Shown here piece after piece: positions 8,777 through 17,726 of a DNA stretch of 64,000 bases; positions within the stretch are counted from its first letter, which is position 1, and every line of letters starts with the position of its first letter. The notes beneath the pieces are model-generated. The model saw only the letters and a list, made by a program, of their open reading frames with translations, was not told where the DNA came from and did no database searches. This stretch comes from Microbacterium sp. B35-30 (GTDB taxonomy: Bacteria; Actinomycetota; Actinomycetes; Actinomycetales; Microbacteriaceae). The position numbers were made by a program, and so were the translations under genes. Location: positions 434,001 to 498,000 of the forward strand of contig NZ_MWLQ01000011.1 in assembly GCF_010634855.1 (NCBI RefSeq), read 5' to 3'.

Positions 8777-9844
8777 ATGCCCGCCCTCGCCGACTCCGCC
8801 GCGCTCGCCGCCGCGCGCCGCGAGTTCGACGGTGGCCGCGACTACCTGGCCGCGTGCACGGTGGGCCTGCCCAGCCGTGCGACGCGACGCGCCGTCATCG
8901 CAGACCTGGATGCCGCTGGATCCGGCCGACCCGACCTCGCCGCATACTGCGCGGCGGTCGAGCGCTCGCGCGGACTGTTCGCGTCACTGGTCGACGTCGG
9001 CGCCGAGCGCGTCGCGATCGGCTCGCAGACCTCTGTCGCCGCGGGGCTGGTGGCATCGGCGCTGCCCCACGGGGCCGAGGTGCTCGTCCCAGACGGCGAG
9101 TTCTCGTCGATGGTGCTGCCGTTCGTGCACTCGGGCCGCGGTCTCGTGGTGCGGAGCGCTCCCCTGCGCGACCTCGCCGCACATGTCCGCCCCAGCACGG
9201 CGCTCGTCGCCTTCTCGGTCGTGCAGTCCGCCACCGGCGAGGTGGCGGATGCCGCGGCTATCGTGGCCGCCGCCGCGCAGCACGGTGCGCTCACCCTGTG
9301 CGACGCGACCCAGGCCGTCGGCTGGCTCCCGGTCGAGGCATCCGACTTCGATGCCGTCGTGTGTCACGCCTACAAGTGGCTCTGCGCGCCGCGGGGCGTG
9401 TCGTTCCTGACCGTCTCGGACAGGCTCGCCGCGCGCATGACCCCGCTCAACGCCGGGTGGTACGCCGGCGACGACCCTTGGGCGTCGTGCTACGGCCGCG
9501 AGGTCGAGCTTGCCCCCGACGCGCGCCGGTTCGATGTGTCGCCCGCCTGGCAGGCGTTCGTCGGTGCCGCACCGGCGCTCGAGCTGTTCGCGGCGCTCGA
9601 CCCGTTCGAGCTGCACGCCCACTCCACGGGTCTCGCGGCCGCGTTCCGCGCCGGGCTGGGCATCGCCGAGCCCGAGCGCGCGTCGGCGATCGTCACGTGG
9701 GACGACCTGGACGGCAGCCGGCTCGCACGGCTCACCAGCGCGGGGATCAGGGCGTCCGGACGGTCGGGGCGGGCGCGCGTCGCATTCCACGTCTTCAACG
9801 ACGAGGACGACGTCGACCTCGCGCTCGCAGCGCTCGGACACTGA
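8777..9844 (+). CDS. Class V aminotransferase-fold PLP enzyme
   Basis: PLP-dependent enzyme of 355 residues in the cysteine desulfurase/class V aminotransferase family. Visible marks are the cofactor-binding GSQTSVAAG near residue 78, the PLP aspartate in LCDATQAVGW near residue 180, and the Schiff-base lysine in CHAYKWLCAP (Lys200). There is no desulfurase catalytic-Cys loop that I can recognise, so NifS/SufS activity is unlikely. The ATG at 8777 is used; an in-frame ATG at 8747 would add ten residues. It is transcribed away from the LysR gene and followed 73 bases later by the D-amino-acid operon. The substrate is unknown, and a D-amino acid or its keto acid is a fair guess from context. 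Confidence 0.82.
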   Translation: MPALADSAALAAARREFDGGRDYLAACTVGLPSRATRRAVIADLDAAGSGRPDLAAYCAAVERSRGLFASLVDVGAERVAIGSQTSVAAGLVASALPHGAEVLVPDGEFSSMVLPFVHSGRGLVVRSAPLRDLAAHVRPSTALVAFSVVQSATGEVADAAAIVAAAAQHGALTLCDATQAVGWLPVEASDFDAVVCHAYKWLCAPRGVSFLTVSDRLAARMTPLNAGWYAGDDPWASCYGREVELAPDARRFDVSPAWQAFVGAAPALELFAALDPFELHAHSTGLAAAFRAGLGIAEPERASAIVTWDDLDGSRLARLTSAGIRASGRSGRARVAFHVFNDEDDVDLALAALGH

Positions 9845-9917
9845 CGCCGACGACTCCGCAGACTGCGTAGAATTCCCCCGCGGGTCAGCCGGGGCCCGCG
9901 CTCCCACGGAGGCCGCG

Positions 9918-11582
9918 ATGACCGCCCACCCCGACCGCACGGTGCTGCGCGGTGGAACGGTGATCGACGGAACGGGCGCACCGAGGTACGACGCCGATGT
10001 CGTGATCGTCGGTGACCGGCTCGGTCACATCGGCGAGGTCGATCCTCGAGCAGACGACCACACCGTCGACTGTCGCGGCCGCCTCGTGATGCCCGGCTTC
10101 ATCGACGCCCACGCGCACGCCGACGGCGCCGTGTTCCAGAGCGAGGTACAGCTCGCGCTGCTGCGCCAGGGCGTCACGACGGTCGTGGGCGGCCAGGACG
10201 GCGTCTCGTACGCACCCGGCTCCGGGAAGTGGGCGACCCGCTACTTCGCGGCGATCAACGGCCCGCATCCGAACTACGCCGGCGGCGGCGTCGCCGAGCT
10301 GCTGCACTCGTACGACGCCACCACGCCTGTCAACGTCGGCTACCTCGTCCCCGCAGGGACGGTGCGGCACGAGGTGATGGGAATGGACCGCGGACGAGCG
10401 GATGCCGCGCAGCTCACCCGCATGCAGCTGCTCGTGGCAGAGGGGCTCGCCGCCGGGGCGCTCGGGCTGTCGAGCGGACTGGACTACGTCCCCGGGATCT
10501 TCGCCGACACCGCCGAGCTCGCCGGGCTCTGCGCCCCGGTGGCCGCAGCGGGCGCCCTGTATGTCACGCACATGCGGGGCGGCTACGAGACGAACACGGC
10601 GGCCGGCCTCCGCGAAGTCGTCGCGATCTGCGCTCCGGGCGAGGCGCACGACGGCGTACGCGGCCACGTTTCTCACCTGCACGTGGATGCCGCCGACGCC
10701 GAGCGGCTTCTCGCCGAGGCCGCGGCATCCGGAGCCGACCTCTCGTTCGACATGTACCCGTACACACGCGGCTGCACGCTGGTGTCGATGGCGGTGCTCC
10801 CGCCGGAGTACAGCGCCCTCGACCTCGACGACGCCATCGCCCGACTGTCGGACCCGGTGCAGCGCGCGCAGCTGCGGGAGGAGTGGTTTCCCGCCGTCGC
10901 GCACAAGCCCAGCCTCGGGCCCGACTGGCCGACGATGATCCGCGTCGCCCACACCCCCGCCGAGGATTGGGCGTGGGCGGCCGGCCTCACACTGGCGGAG
11001 ATCGCTGCTCGGCGCGCCAGCTCCGTCGAGGACGCGACGCTGGACCTCCTGATCGCGGGGCGCCTCGAGGTCAGCGCGGTGATGGCGGTCCGCGAGGAGC
11101 GGTCCGTCGAGAATCTCGCGCGACTGTTCGCGCATCCCGCGCACACCGGGGGCTCGGACGGCATCTTCGTCGGCGCCGTCCCCCACCCCCGCGCGTGGGG
11201 CGCCTTCGCCCGCTTCCTCGGCACGTACGTCGGCCGGTCCTTCTCGTGGGAGGACGCGGCCGTTCACCTCTCGGCGCGCACCGCCGAGCGGTTCGGACTG
11301 CATGAGCGCGGCATCCTGCGCCCCGGTAACGTGGCCGACATCGCCGTCGTCGATCCCTCGACGGCCGCGGATGCCGCAACGTACGACGCGCCACGGCGGC
11401 CGGCCCACGGTATCGACGACGTGTTCGTCAACGGCCGGCAGGTGCTGCGCAGCGGCGAGCTCACGGGCACCCGCGCCGGCCGTGGCCTGCGCCGCTCCCC
11501 CGCTCCGCCGTCACGAACCTCCGCTGCGGCCGCCGACCCGCGACAGGCGGACAGTCAGAACCCGACGAAAGGAACCCCATGA
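9918..11582 (+). CDS. N-acyl-D-amino-acid deacylase (D-aminoacylase) family amidohydrolase
   Basis: Amidohydrolase of 554 residues that hydrolyses N-acyl-D-amino acids (or related amides) to free D-amino acids. It shows the family start LRGGTVIDGTG, the metal-binding FIDAHAHADG (about residues 58-67), the HMRGGYE loop and GHVSHLH further on. It also has the typical ending VFVNGRQVLRSGELTGTRAGR. About 25 low-complexity Ser/Ala/Pro residues follow that end and look dispensable. ACGGAGG precedes the ATG. The stop overlaps the next gene by 4 bases, so it is the first gene of a coupled three-gene operon with RidA and a DSD1-like PLP enzyme. This strongly suggests D-amino-acid catabolism; the acyl group is unknown. 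Confidence 0.85.
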   Translation: MTAHPDRTVLRGGTVIDGTGAPRYDADVVIVGDRLGHIGEVDPRADDHTVDCRGRLVMPGFIDAHAHADGAVFQSEVQLALLRQGVTTVVGGQDGVSYAPGSGKWATRYFAAINGPHPNYAGGGVAELLHSYDATTPVNVGYLVPAGTVRHEVMGMDRGRADAAQLTRMQLLVAEGLAAGALGLSSGLDYVPGIFADTAELAGLCAPVAAAGALYVTHMRGGYETNTAAGLREVVAICAPGEAHDGVRGHVSHLHVDAADAERLLAEAAASGADLSFDMYPYTRGCTLVSMAVLPPEYSALDLDDAIARLSDPVQRAQLREEWFPAVAHKPSLGPDWPTMIRVAHTPAEDWAWAAGLTLAEIAARRASSVEDATLDLLIAGRLEVSAVMAVREERSVENLARLFAHPAHTGGSDGIFVGAVPHPRAWGAFARFLGTYVGRSFSWEDAAVHLSARTAERFGLHERGILRPGNVADIAVVDPSTAADAATYDAPRRPAHGIDDVFVNGRQVLRSGELTGTRAGRGLRRSPAPPSRTSAAAADPRQADSQNPTKGTP

Positions 11583-11965
11583 CCAAGCACGCCGTGCTCA
11601 TCGAGAACGCCCCCCGACCTGCCGGGCCCTACAGCCACGGCGTGGCGGCTGCGGGCCTGCTGTTCACGGCCGGCTTCGGCCCGCAGGATCCGGCAACCGG
11701 AGAGGTCGTGGCCGGCGGCGTCTACGAGCAGACGCAGCAGGTGCTGCGCAACGTCGGCAGCGTGCTCGCCGCCAAGGGCGCCTCGTTCGACGACGTCGTG
11801 AAGGTCACCGCACACCTGCAGCACCTCAAGCGCGACTTCGCCGAGTACAACCGCGCCTACGCCGAGTTCTTCCGCGAGCCCTACCCCGTGCGCACCACCG
11901 TCGGCTCGGACCTGTACGACATCCTCGTCGAGATCGACGTCGTCGCGGTCCTGCCCGCCGAATGA
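11579..11965 (+). CDS. RidA family protein (enamine/imine deaminase)
   Basis: YjgF/YER057c/UK114 family protein of 128 residues. Such proteins hydrolyse reactive enamine/imine intermediates such as 2-aminoacrylate to keto acids and ammonia, and protect PLP enzymes. Family marks are the APRPAGPYSHGV start, FTAGFGPQDP and the active-site arginine in YPVRTTVG (about Arg104). It overlaps both neighbours by ATGA, so it is made in step with the upstream deacylase and the downstream PLP enzyme, which is just where an enamine-forming dehydratase would need it. Confidence 0.92.
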   Translation: MTKHAVLIENAPRPAGPYSHGVAAAGLLFTAGFGPQDPATGEVVAGGVYEQTQQVLRNVGSVLAAKGASFDDVVKVTAHLQHLKRDFAEYNRAYAEFFREPYPVRTTVGSDLYDILVEIDVVAVLPAE

Positions 11966-13284
11966 CTGCCGCCGCGCACCGGGGTTCGGCGAGCCGCCTG
12001 CTCGGGGCAGGCGACAAGGGGCTCCCCGCCGACGCCGCGGGCCTCACCGTCGCCGAGTTCCTGGCCCGAAAACCCTCTCTGACCGACCTCTGGACCCCTC
12101 TCCTCGTGATCGACGACGGCGCGCTCGATGACAACATCGCCTTCCTCGCCGGGTGGGTGGCCGAGCGCGGACTCGAGTTGATGCCGCACGGCAAGACCAC
12201 GATGGCGCCGCAGCTGTGGTGGCGGCAGCTCGACGCGGGCGCGACGGGCATCACGGTGGCGACGCCGTCGCAGCTGCGCGTGGCCGTGGATGCCGGCATC
12301 CCCGCCGTCATGCTCGCCAACCAGCTGGTGCAGCCGGACGCCATCCGCTGGACCGCGGCGGCCGTGGCGGCGGGCACCCGCGTGTGGAGCTGGGTCGACG
12401 ACGTCGCGGGCATCGACGCCATCGAGCACGCGCTGGGCGACTCGGCGGCGCAGCCGCTCGAGGTGCTGGTCGACGTCGGGCGCCCGGGCGGCCGTACCGG
12501 CGCCCGCTCGCTGGAGGCGGCGGTCGCCGTCGCGCGGCGTGCCGCTGCGTCGCCCGCCGTCCGGCTCGCGGGTGTGACCGGCTACGAGGGCGCCGTCGCC
12601 CACGGCCGCGACGCCGAGGCACTGGCGTCCGCGCGCGCCTACGTCGACGAGCTTCTCGCCGTCCACCAGGCGCTGACACCGCTGTACGACGGCCGCGACG
12701 TGCTGGTGTCGGCCGGTGGCAGCGCGTACCCCGACGTCGTCGGCGCCGCGTTCGCCGCGGCTGGGCCCACGCGCCGAGAGGCTCCGCGCAACGCGCCAGC
12801 GGTGCGTGGAGTAGGCGTGGGGACCGTCGGCGGCGACCGCACGCGGTTCGTGCTGCGGTCCGGTGCGTACCTCGTGCACGACCACGGCTACTACCGGCAG
12901 AACTCGCCGTTCGACGGTGCAGGGCTGCGCCCCGCGGCGCGGGGGCTTGCCCGGGTGGTGTCGCGCCTCGATGCGAGCACCGCGATCGTCGATGCGGGCA
13001 AGCGCGACTTCCCGTTCGATGAGGGGCTGCCCGAGCCCCTGTACGCGATCGGCGCCGCGGGCGAGCGGATGCCGCTTCCCGGCGGGGTGACGACGAAGCT
13101 CAGCGATCAGCACGGCTTCGTGCGCATCGCGGGCGACTCACCGCTTGGGGTAGGCGACCTCGTCGTGTTCGGACTCTCCCACCCGTGCACGATGTTCGAC
13201 AAGTGGCGCCTGGTGCCCGTCGTGGACACGCTGGACGACCCGCTGAACGCGATCGTCACCGACCTCGTCGAGACGCGGTTCTGA
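11962..13284 (+). CDS. DSD1/D-threonine-aldolase-type PLP enzyme, probable D-amino-acid dehydratase/deaminase
   Basis: Fold-III (alanine-racemase-type) PLP enzyme of 440 residues. The Schiff-base lysine is in MPHGKTT (Lys78). Near the C-terminus SHPCTMFDKW supplies the zinc-binding pair His407 and Cys409 seen in D-serine dehydratase DSD1 and D-threonine aldolase. The lengthy N-terminal part and the metal site fit the family often named amino acid deaminase. It would convert a D-hydroxy-amino acid (such as D-serine or D-threonine) to a keto acid through an enamine. The ATG overlaps the RidA stop by 4 bases. Reaction type is inferred from motifs and operon, and substrate specificity is open. 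Confidence 0.82.
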   Translation: MTAAAHRGSASRLLGAGDKGLPADAAGLTVAEFLARKPSLTDLWTPLLVIDDGALDDNIAFLAGWVAERGLELMPHGKTTMAPQLWWRQLDAGATGITVATPSQLRVAVDAGIPAVMLANQLVQPDAIRWTAAAVAAGTRVWSWVDDVAGIDAIEHALGDSAAQPLEVLVDVGRPGGRTGARSLEAAVAVARRAAASPAVRLAGVTGYEGAVAHGRDAEALASARAYVDELLAVHQALTPLYDGRDVLVSAGGSAYPDVVGAAFAAAGPTRREAPRNAPAVRGVGVGTVGGDRTRFVLRSGAYLVHDHGYYRQNSPFDGAGLRPAARGLARVVSRLDASTAIVDAGKRDFPFDEGLPEPLYAIGAAGERMPLPGGVTTKLSDQHGFVRIAGDSPLGVGDLVVFGLSHPCTMFDKWRLVPVVDTLDDPLNAIVTDLVETRF

Positions 13285-13287
13285 GCC

Positions 13288-14622
13288 TCAGCCCGGCTGA
13301 CCGGCGGTGCGGGCGCGGGAGGCGCGCCAGCCGAGCGGGGCGAGCAGCACCGAGGCGGCGACGAGCACCAGCACGACCAGGGCGAGACCGCCGTAGCCGA
13401 TCCAGCCGAGCACGGCGCCGGCGGCGATCGCGCCGAGACCACCCACGATGCTCATCGTGAAGTCGCTGAAGCCCTGGCGTCGCGTGCGCAGCTCTTCGGA
13501 GGACGACTCGGTGAGCAGCGTCGAGCCCGCCACCGTCGACGCGCTCCATCCCAGGCCCAGCAGCACGAGCGCGACGGTCACCGCCGTCGTCGACGTCTGG
13601 CCGAACGAGGCGGTGAGCAGCGCCGCGACGAGGAGCACCTGACCGACCAGGATCGTCGGCACACGCCCGACCTTGTCGGAGAGGATGCCGAAGACCGGCG
13701 AGAGCATGTACATGCCGGCGATGTGCAGACTGATCGTCAAGCCGATGATCGACAGGGTGGCAGCCTCGGACGCCCCGTGGGTCAGATGCGCCAGATGCAC
13801 GGGCGTCATCGCCATCACCGACACCATCGTGCCGTGGGCGGCGGCCACGGCGAAGATCGCGTACCGAGCCGCGACCGGGCGATCGGCCTTCGCGATCACG
13901 CGGCTGCCTGACCGCGCCGAGGCGACCACCCGCTGCGCCAGAAGCAGCGGGTCGGGTCGCATCGCCACGAGGTACAGCACGATCGCGAGCCCCTGCGCGA
14001 CGAGGGTGAACAGATAGGCCCCGGTCAGCGGGGGCATGCCGATCGCACCGCCGAGCACCTCGCCGGGCCCGGTGAGATTCGGTCCGAGAACGGCGCCCAC
14101 CGTGGTCGCCCACACGACGATCGAGAGATCGCGGCCGCGCGAGGCATCCGTCGCCAGATCCGCCGCGGCGAAGCGCGACTGCAGATTGGCCGCCTGGCCC
14201 GCCCCGATGATGAAGAAGCCGACGAGCAGCAGCGGGAACGCGGCCAGGGCGACAGCGACGATCACCAGTCCGACGCCGACGAGGGCGACCGCCATTCCGG
14301 TGGTGAGCGACAGTCGTCGGCCATGCCGGCGCGCGATCGCCGCCAGTGGCACCGCCGTCAGCGCGGTGCCGAAGGTCACGGCGGCCGCGGCGAGTCCCGA
14401 GAAGGCGTCCTCCCCCGAGATGTCTGCCGCGAGCACCGCACCGAGCGACAGCGTCGCACCGAAGGCAAGCCCGCCGAGTACCTGGCCGAGCGAGAGCACC
14501 CAGACGGTGCGCCGCTGAACCGCGGCCACCTCTTCGGCGGTGGTACCGCTGTCGGTCCTCACACCGACGGCGTCGGCGTGAGGTGCGCTGCCATCCTCGT
14601 CAGGCGCCACGGGCCCTGTCAC
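13288..14622 (-). CDS. MFS transporter
   Basis: Major facilitator superfamily membrane protein of 444 residues with about 12 helices. The loop 2-3 signature is RRHGRR (near residue 98). The hydrophilic first 35 residues are probably cytoplasmic. The GTG start falls inside a 15-base duplicated segment. It lies 15 bases after the FAH-family gene on the same strand and converges on the D-amino-acid operon, 3 bases apart at the ends. The substrate cannot be told. It has the shape of the small-molecule/drug efflux MFS group. Confidence 0.82.
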   Translation of the reverse strand: MTGPVAPDEDGSAPHADAVGVRTDSGTTAEEVAAVQRRTVWVLSLGQVLGGLAFGATLSLGAVLAADISGEDAFSGLAAAAVTFGTALTAVPLAAIARRHGRRLSLTTGMAVALVGVGLVIVAVALAAFPLLLVGFFIIGAGQAANLQSRFAAADLATDASRGRDLSIVVWATTVGAVLGPNLTGPGEVLGGAIGMPPLTGAYLFTLVAQGLAIVLYLVAMRPDPLLLAQRVVASARSGSRVIAKADRPVAARYAIFAVAAAHGTMVSVMAMTPVHLAHLTHGASEAATLSIIGLTISLHIAGMYMLSPVFGILSDKVGRVPTILVGQVLLVAALLTASFGQTSTTAVTVALVLLGLGWSASTVAGSTLLTESSSEELRTRRQGFSDFTMSIVGGLGAIAAGAVLGWIGYGGLALVVLVLVAASVLLAPLGWRASRARTAGQPG

Positions 14623-14646
14623 GCATCTCGAGCCCTGTCACGCATC
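14613..14646. repeat. Short direct duplication at the FAH/MFS gene junction
   Basis: GCCCTGTCACGCATC occurs at 14613-14627 and 14632-14646, 4 bases apart. One copy spans the last codons and stop of the FAH-family gene (GCG TGA), and the other supplies the GTG start of the MFS gene. A small tandem duplication has created the spacing of this junction. Confidence 0.8.
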
Positions 14647-15405
14647 ACGGGCGGTGTTGCGCAGGATGCCGAGGCCGGTGATCTCGACCTCGACCGTGTC
14701 GCCCGCGACGATCTGACCGACGCCTGCCGGGGTGCCGGTGAGGATCACGTCGCCGGGCAGCAGCGTGAAGGCCGCGGATGCGTAGGCGATCACGTCGGCA
14801 AGCGAGAAGATCATGTCGCTGATCGGTCCCTGCTGGCGGACTTCGCCGTTCAGCCGCGTCGTGATGACGGCGGGACCGGCGACGTCGAAGTCCGTCTCGA
14901 TGGCGGGGCCGAGGGGGCAGGACGTGTCGAAGCCCTTCGCGCGCGCCCACTGGCCGTCGGACTTCTGCCAGTCGCGGGCGGTCAGGTCGTTGGCGATCGT
15001 GTAGCCGAAGACGTAGTCGAGCGCGTCAGCGGCCGGCACGTTCTTCGCGATGCGGCCGATGACGGCGGCGAGCTCGCCCTCGAAGCTGATGAAGTCCGAG
15101 CCCTTCGGCAGCACGACGGCGTCGCCCGGGCCGACCACGGTGGTGTTGGGCTTGAAGAACAGCATCGGCGCGGTGGGAACGTCGTTGCCGAGCTCTGCGG
15201 CATGGTCGCGGTAGTTGCGGCCGACGCAGACGAGCTTCGAGCGCGGGATGACCGGGGCGAGCAGCGCGACATCGGCGAGCGGCACGCGCTCCCCGGTCGT
15301 GTCGTACCCGGCGAACATCGGGTCGCCGGCGAGGACGACGAGTTCTCCCTCGTCGACGATTCCGAACTTGATGGCGTCGTTGTGGCTGAAGCGCGCGATC
15401 CTCAC
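14638..15405 (-). CDS. Fumarylacetoacetate hydrolase (FAH) family protein
   Basis: FAH-superfamily enzyme of 255 residues, a group that cleaves C-C bonds or decarboxylates beta-keto acids with a divalent metal. It has the conserved [11 protein letters not shown] (about residues 62-72), FFKPNT, the metal ligands of [11 protein letters not shown] (Glu pair near 107-109) and the [14 protein letters not shown] strand. It also has the ending [11 protein letters not shown]. Length is typical of bacterial stand-alone members (acylpyruvase/oxaloacetate decarboxylase type). The GTG start has a TAGGCT -10 6 bases upstream, suggesting a leaderless mRNA. It precedes the MFS gene on the same strand. Substrate unknown. 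Confidence 0.88.
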   Translation of the reverse strand: MRIARFSHNDAIKFGIVDEGELVVLAGDPMFAGYDTTGERVPLADVALLAPVIPRSKLVCVGRNYRDHAAELGNDVPTAPMLFFKPNTTVVGPGDAVVLPKGSDFISFEGELAAVIGRIAKNVPAADALDYVFGYTIANDLTARDWQKSDGQWARAKGFDTSCPLGPAIETDFDVAGPAVITTRLNGEVRQQGPISDMIFSLADVIAYASAAFTLLPGDVILTGTPAGVGQIVAGDTVEVEITGLGILRNTARDA

Positions 15406-15411
15406 CGGATC

Positions 15412-15417
15412 AGCCTA
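15412..15417 (-). promoter_or_regulatory. -10 element TAGGCT for a leaderless mRNA
   Basis: TAGGCT on the minus strand ends 6 bases before the GTG of the FAH-family gene. No ribosome site is present. It means the FAH-MFS pair has its own promoter separate from ilvE upstream. Confidence 0.5.
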
Positions 15418-15453
15418 GCCATCCCGCCCGACACCACCAGGCCCGACACGGAC

Positions 15454-15489
15454 AGCCCCGGGCCCGCGCAGCGCGCCGGGCCCGGGGCT
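15454..15489 (-). terminator. Strong GC hairpin after ilvE
   Basis: Arms AGCCCCGGGCCCG and CGGGCCCGGGGCT pair over 13 bases around a 10-base loop, 16 bases past the ilvE stop. No T run follows, so it would be a high-GC terminator without a U tail or a transcript-end stabiliser. Confidence 0.7.
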
Positions 15490-15505
15490 TCCGGAAAACG
15501 ACGGA

Positions 15506-16618
15506 TCAGCCGTCGAGACGCACCAGCCAGCCGTGGCGATCGGCCACACGCCCGTACTGGATGCCGGTGAGCTCCTCGCGCAGCGACAGCGCCAGCTCGG
15601 ACGCCGCGTCGCCCTCGTGCACGATCTCGTAGTCATCGGCGACGAGCTTGCCGATCGGCACGATGACCGCCGCCGTGCCGCACGCGAACGCGCCGACGAT
15701 GGAGCCGGATGCCGCGCCCTCGCGCCACTCGTCGATCGAGACCTTGCGCTGCTCGACGACGAGCCCGCGGTCCTGCGCGAGCTGCAGCACCGAGGCGAGC
15801 GTGATGCCCTCGAGGATCGACTCGGACTGGGGCGTGATCAGCCGCCCGTCGTTCGTGACGAGCACGAGGTTCATGCCTCCGAGCTCCTCGATGTAACCGT
15901 CGTCGAGGAAGAGCACCTGCTGGCAGCCCTTCTCGTACGCCTCGGCCTGCGGCAGCAGGCTGGACGCGTAGTTGCCGCCGGTCTTCGCCGCGCCGGTGCC
16001 ACCGCGGCCCGCGCGCGCGTAGCGCGTCGACAGTGCGATGTTGACGGGCTGGACGCCGCCCGGGAAGTACGCGGCGGCCGGGCTCGCGATGAGGTAGTAG
16101 CCGACCTTCTTCGCGGCCCGGACGCCGAGGAAGGCCTCTTTCGCGAACATGAAGGGGCGCAGGTACAGGCTCGTCTCACCGGCGGTCGGCACCCACGCGC
16201 CGTCGACCGCGATCAGCTCGCGGAGCGACTCGAGGAAGTACTCGGTGGGCAGCTCCGGCAGCGCCAGCCGCTGTGCCGAGCGCTGCAGGCGGGCCGCGTT
16301 GCGATCGGGGCGGAAGGTCCAGATGGACCCGTCGGCGTGACGGTAGGCCTTGAGGCCCTCGAAGATCTCCTGCGAGTAGTGCAGCACGGCCGCCGCCGGG
16401 TCCAGCGGGATCGGGCCGTAGGGCTGGACGCGGGGGCGGTGCCATCCGCCCTTCTCGGACCAGCAGATGTCGACCATGTGGTCGGTGAAGTGCTGCCCGA
16501 AGCCCGGGTCGGCGAGGATCGCCTCGCGCGCGGCATCCGGAGTCGCGTCGGTGTTCCGCGTGACGTTCCAGACGAGGCCTGCGGCCGAGGGCGCCTGGAG
16601 GGGAAGGTCGATGGTCAT
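15506..16618 (-). CDS. ilvE: Branched-chain amino acid aminotransferase
   Basis: Fold-IV PLP aminotransferase of 370 residues, the last step of valine, isoleucine and leucine synthesis in the cytoplasm. Family marks are the YGPIPLDPAAAVLHYSQEIFEG region (about residues 67-88), LRPFMFA, and the PLP lysine in GAAKTGGNYASS. Near it are GCQQVLFLD, EELGGMN and GTAAVIVPIG. Length fits the actinobacterial type-2 BCAT. It lies 39 bases downstream of leuB on the same strand and ends in a strong hairpin, so leuB-ilvE are probably co-transcribed. Confidence 0.96.
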   Translation of the reverse strand: MTIDLPLQAPSAAGLVWNVTRNTDATPDAAREAILADPGFGQHFTDHMVDICWSEKGGWHRPRVQPYGPIPLDPAAAVLHYSQEIFEGLKAYRHADGSIWTFRPDRNAARLQRSAQRLALPELPTEYFLESLRELIAVDGAWVPTAGETSLYLRPFMFAKEAFLGVRAAKKVGYYLIASPAAAYFPGGVQPVNIALSTRYARAGRGGTGAAKTGGNYASSLLPQAEAYEKGCQQVLFLDDGYIEELGGMNLVLVTNDGRLITPQSESILEGITLASVLQLAQDRGLVVEQRKVSIDEWREGAASGSIVGAFACGTAAVIVPIGKLVADDYEIVHEGDAASELALSLREELTGIQYGRVADRHGWLVRLDG

Positions 16619-16657
16619 GGGTGGAATCCTCTGTCGGTAGGACGACGTGATCTCAGA

Positions 16658-17719
16658 TTACGCCTGGAGCCGGGCGACGATCGCGTCGCCGATCTGCGTC
16701 GTCGTGCGGGTCGCGCCCGCGTCGGAGCCGCGTGCGGCCAGATCCTCCTCGACCGCGGTCGTGACGCGGCGGGACTCGTCCTGGAGCCCGAGATGATCGA
16801 GCAGCAGTGAGACGGAGAGGATCGCGGCCGTGGGATCGGCCTTCTGCTGGCCCGCGATGTCGGGCGCCGATCCGTGCACGGGCTCGAACATCGAAGGGAA
16901 CGCGCCGTCGGGATTGATGTTGCCCGAGGCGGCGAGGCCGATGCCACCGGTGACGGCGCCGGCCAAGTCGGTGAGGATGTCGCCGAAGAGGTTGTCGGTG
17001 ACGATCACGTCGAAGCGGCTCGGGTTCGTGACCAGGTAGATGGTGGCCGCGTCGACGTGCACATAGTCTACGGTCACGTCGGGGTGCTCGAGCGCGACCT
17101 CGTCGACGAGGCGCTTCCAGATGCCACCGGCATGGACGAGCACGTTAGTCTTGTGCACGAGCGTGAGCTTCTTGCCACGACGCTCGGCCAGATCGAACGC
17201 GTAGCGCACGACCCGTTCGACCCCGAACGCGGTGTTCACGGATGTCTCGTTGGCGACCTCGTGCGGCGTTCCCGTGCGGATCGACCCGCCGTTGCCGACG
17301 TACGGCCCTTCGGTTCCCTCCCGGACCACTACGAAGTCGATGTCACCGGGCTCGGCGAGCGGGCCGGGCACGCCCGAGTACAGCTTCGACGGCCGCAGGT
17401 TGACGTAGTGGTCGAGCTCGAACCGCAGCTTCAGCAGCATTCCGCGCTCGATGTTGGCGTTCTTGAGGCGCGGATCGCCGGGGACACCGCCGACCGCACC
17501 GAGCAGGATCGCGTCGTGGTCCTTGATCGCGGCGAGGTCGTCGCCGGTCAGCGTGTCGCCGGTGTCGAGGAAACGGCCGGCGCCCAGCGAGAAGCGCGTC
17601 TTCTCGAAGCGGATGCCGCTGCCCGCAACCGCGGCATCCATCACCTTCTCCGCCTCGGCGATGACCTCCGGACCGATGCCGTCACCCGGGATGACGGCCA
17701 GCTTCACGACGCGCGACAT
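16658..17719 (-). CDS. leuB: 3-isopropylmalate dehydrogenase
   Basis: Beta-decarboxylating dehydrogenase of 353 residues in leucine biosynthesis that oxidises 3-isopropylmalate with NAD. It starts with [11 protein letters not shown] and contains [13 protein letters not shown], the [15 protein letters not shown] loop, [12 protein letters not shown] with the catalytic lysine, and the metal-binding [21 protein letters not shown] follows near residue 285. TAGGAG precedes the ATG. The start lies only 7 bases after the stop of a drug-type MFS gene, so read-through from that TetR-controlled unit is possible in addition to any promoter inside it. Confidence 0.96.
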   Translation of the reverse strand: MSRVVKLAVIPGDGIGPEVIAEAEKVMDAAVAGSGIRFEKTRFSLGAGRFLDTGDTLTGDDLAAIKDHDAILLGAVGGVPGDPRLKNANIERGMLLKLRFELDHYVNLRPSKLYSGVPGPLAEPGDIDFVVVREGTEGPYVGNGGSIRTGTPHEVANETSVNTAFGVERVVRYAFDLAERRGKKLTLVHKTNVLVHAGGIWKRLVDEVALEHPDVTVDYVHVDAATIYLVTNPSRFDVIVTDNLFGDILTDLAGAVTGGIGLAASGNINPDGAFPSMFEPVHGSAPDIAGQQKADPTAAILSVSLLLDHLGLQDESRRVTTAVEEDLAARGSDAGATRTTTQIGDAIVARLQA

Positions 17720-17726
17720 AGTGCTC

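Noticed and set aside
8777-9844. Cysteine desulfurase
   Set aside because: The family fold fits, but I cannot find the catalytic cysteine loop, and no Fe-S assembly gene is near.
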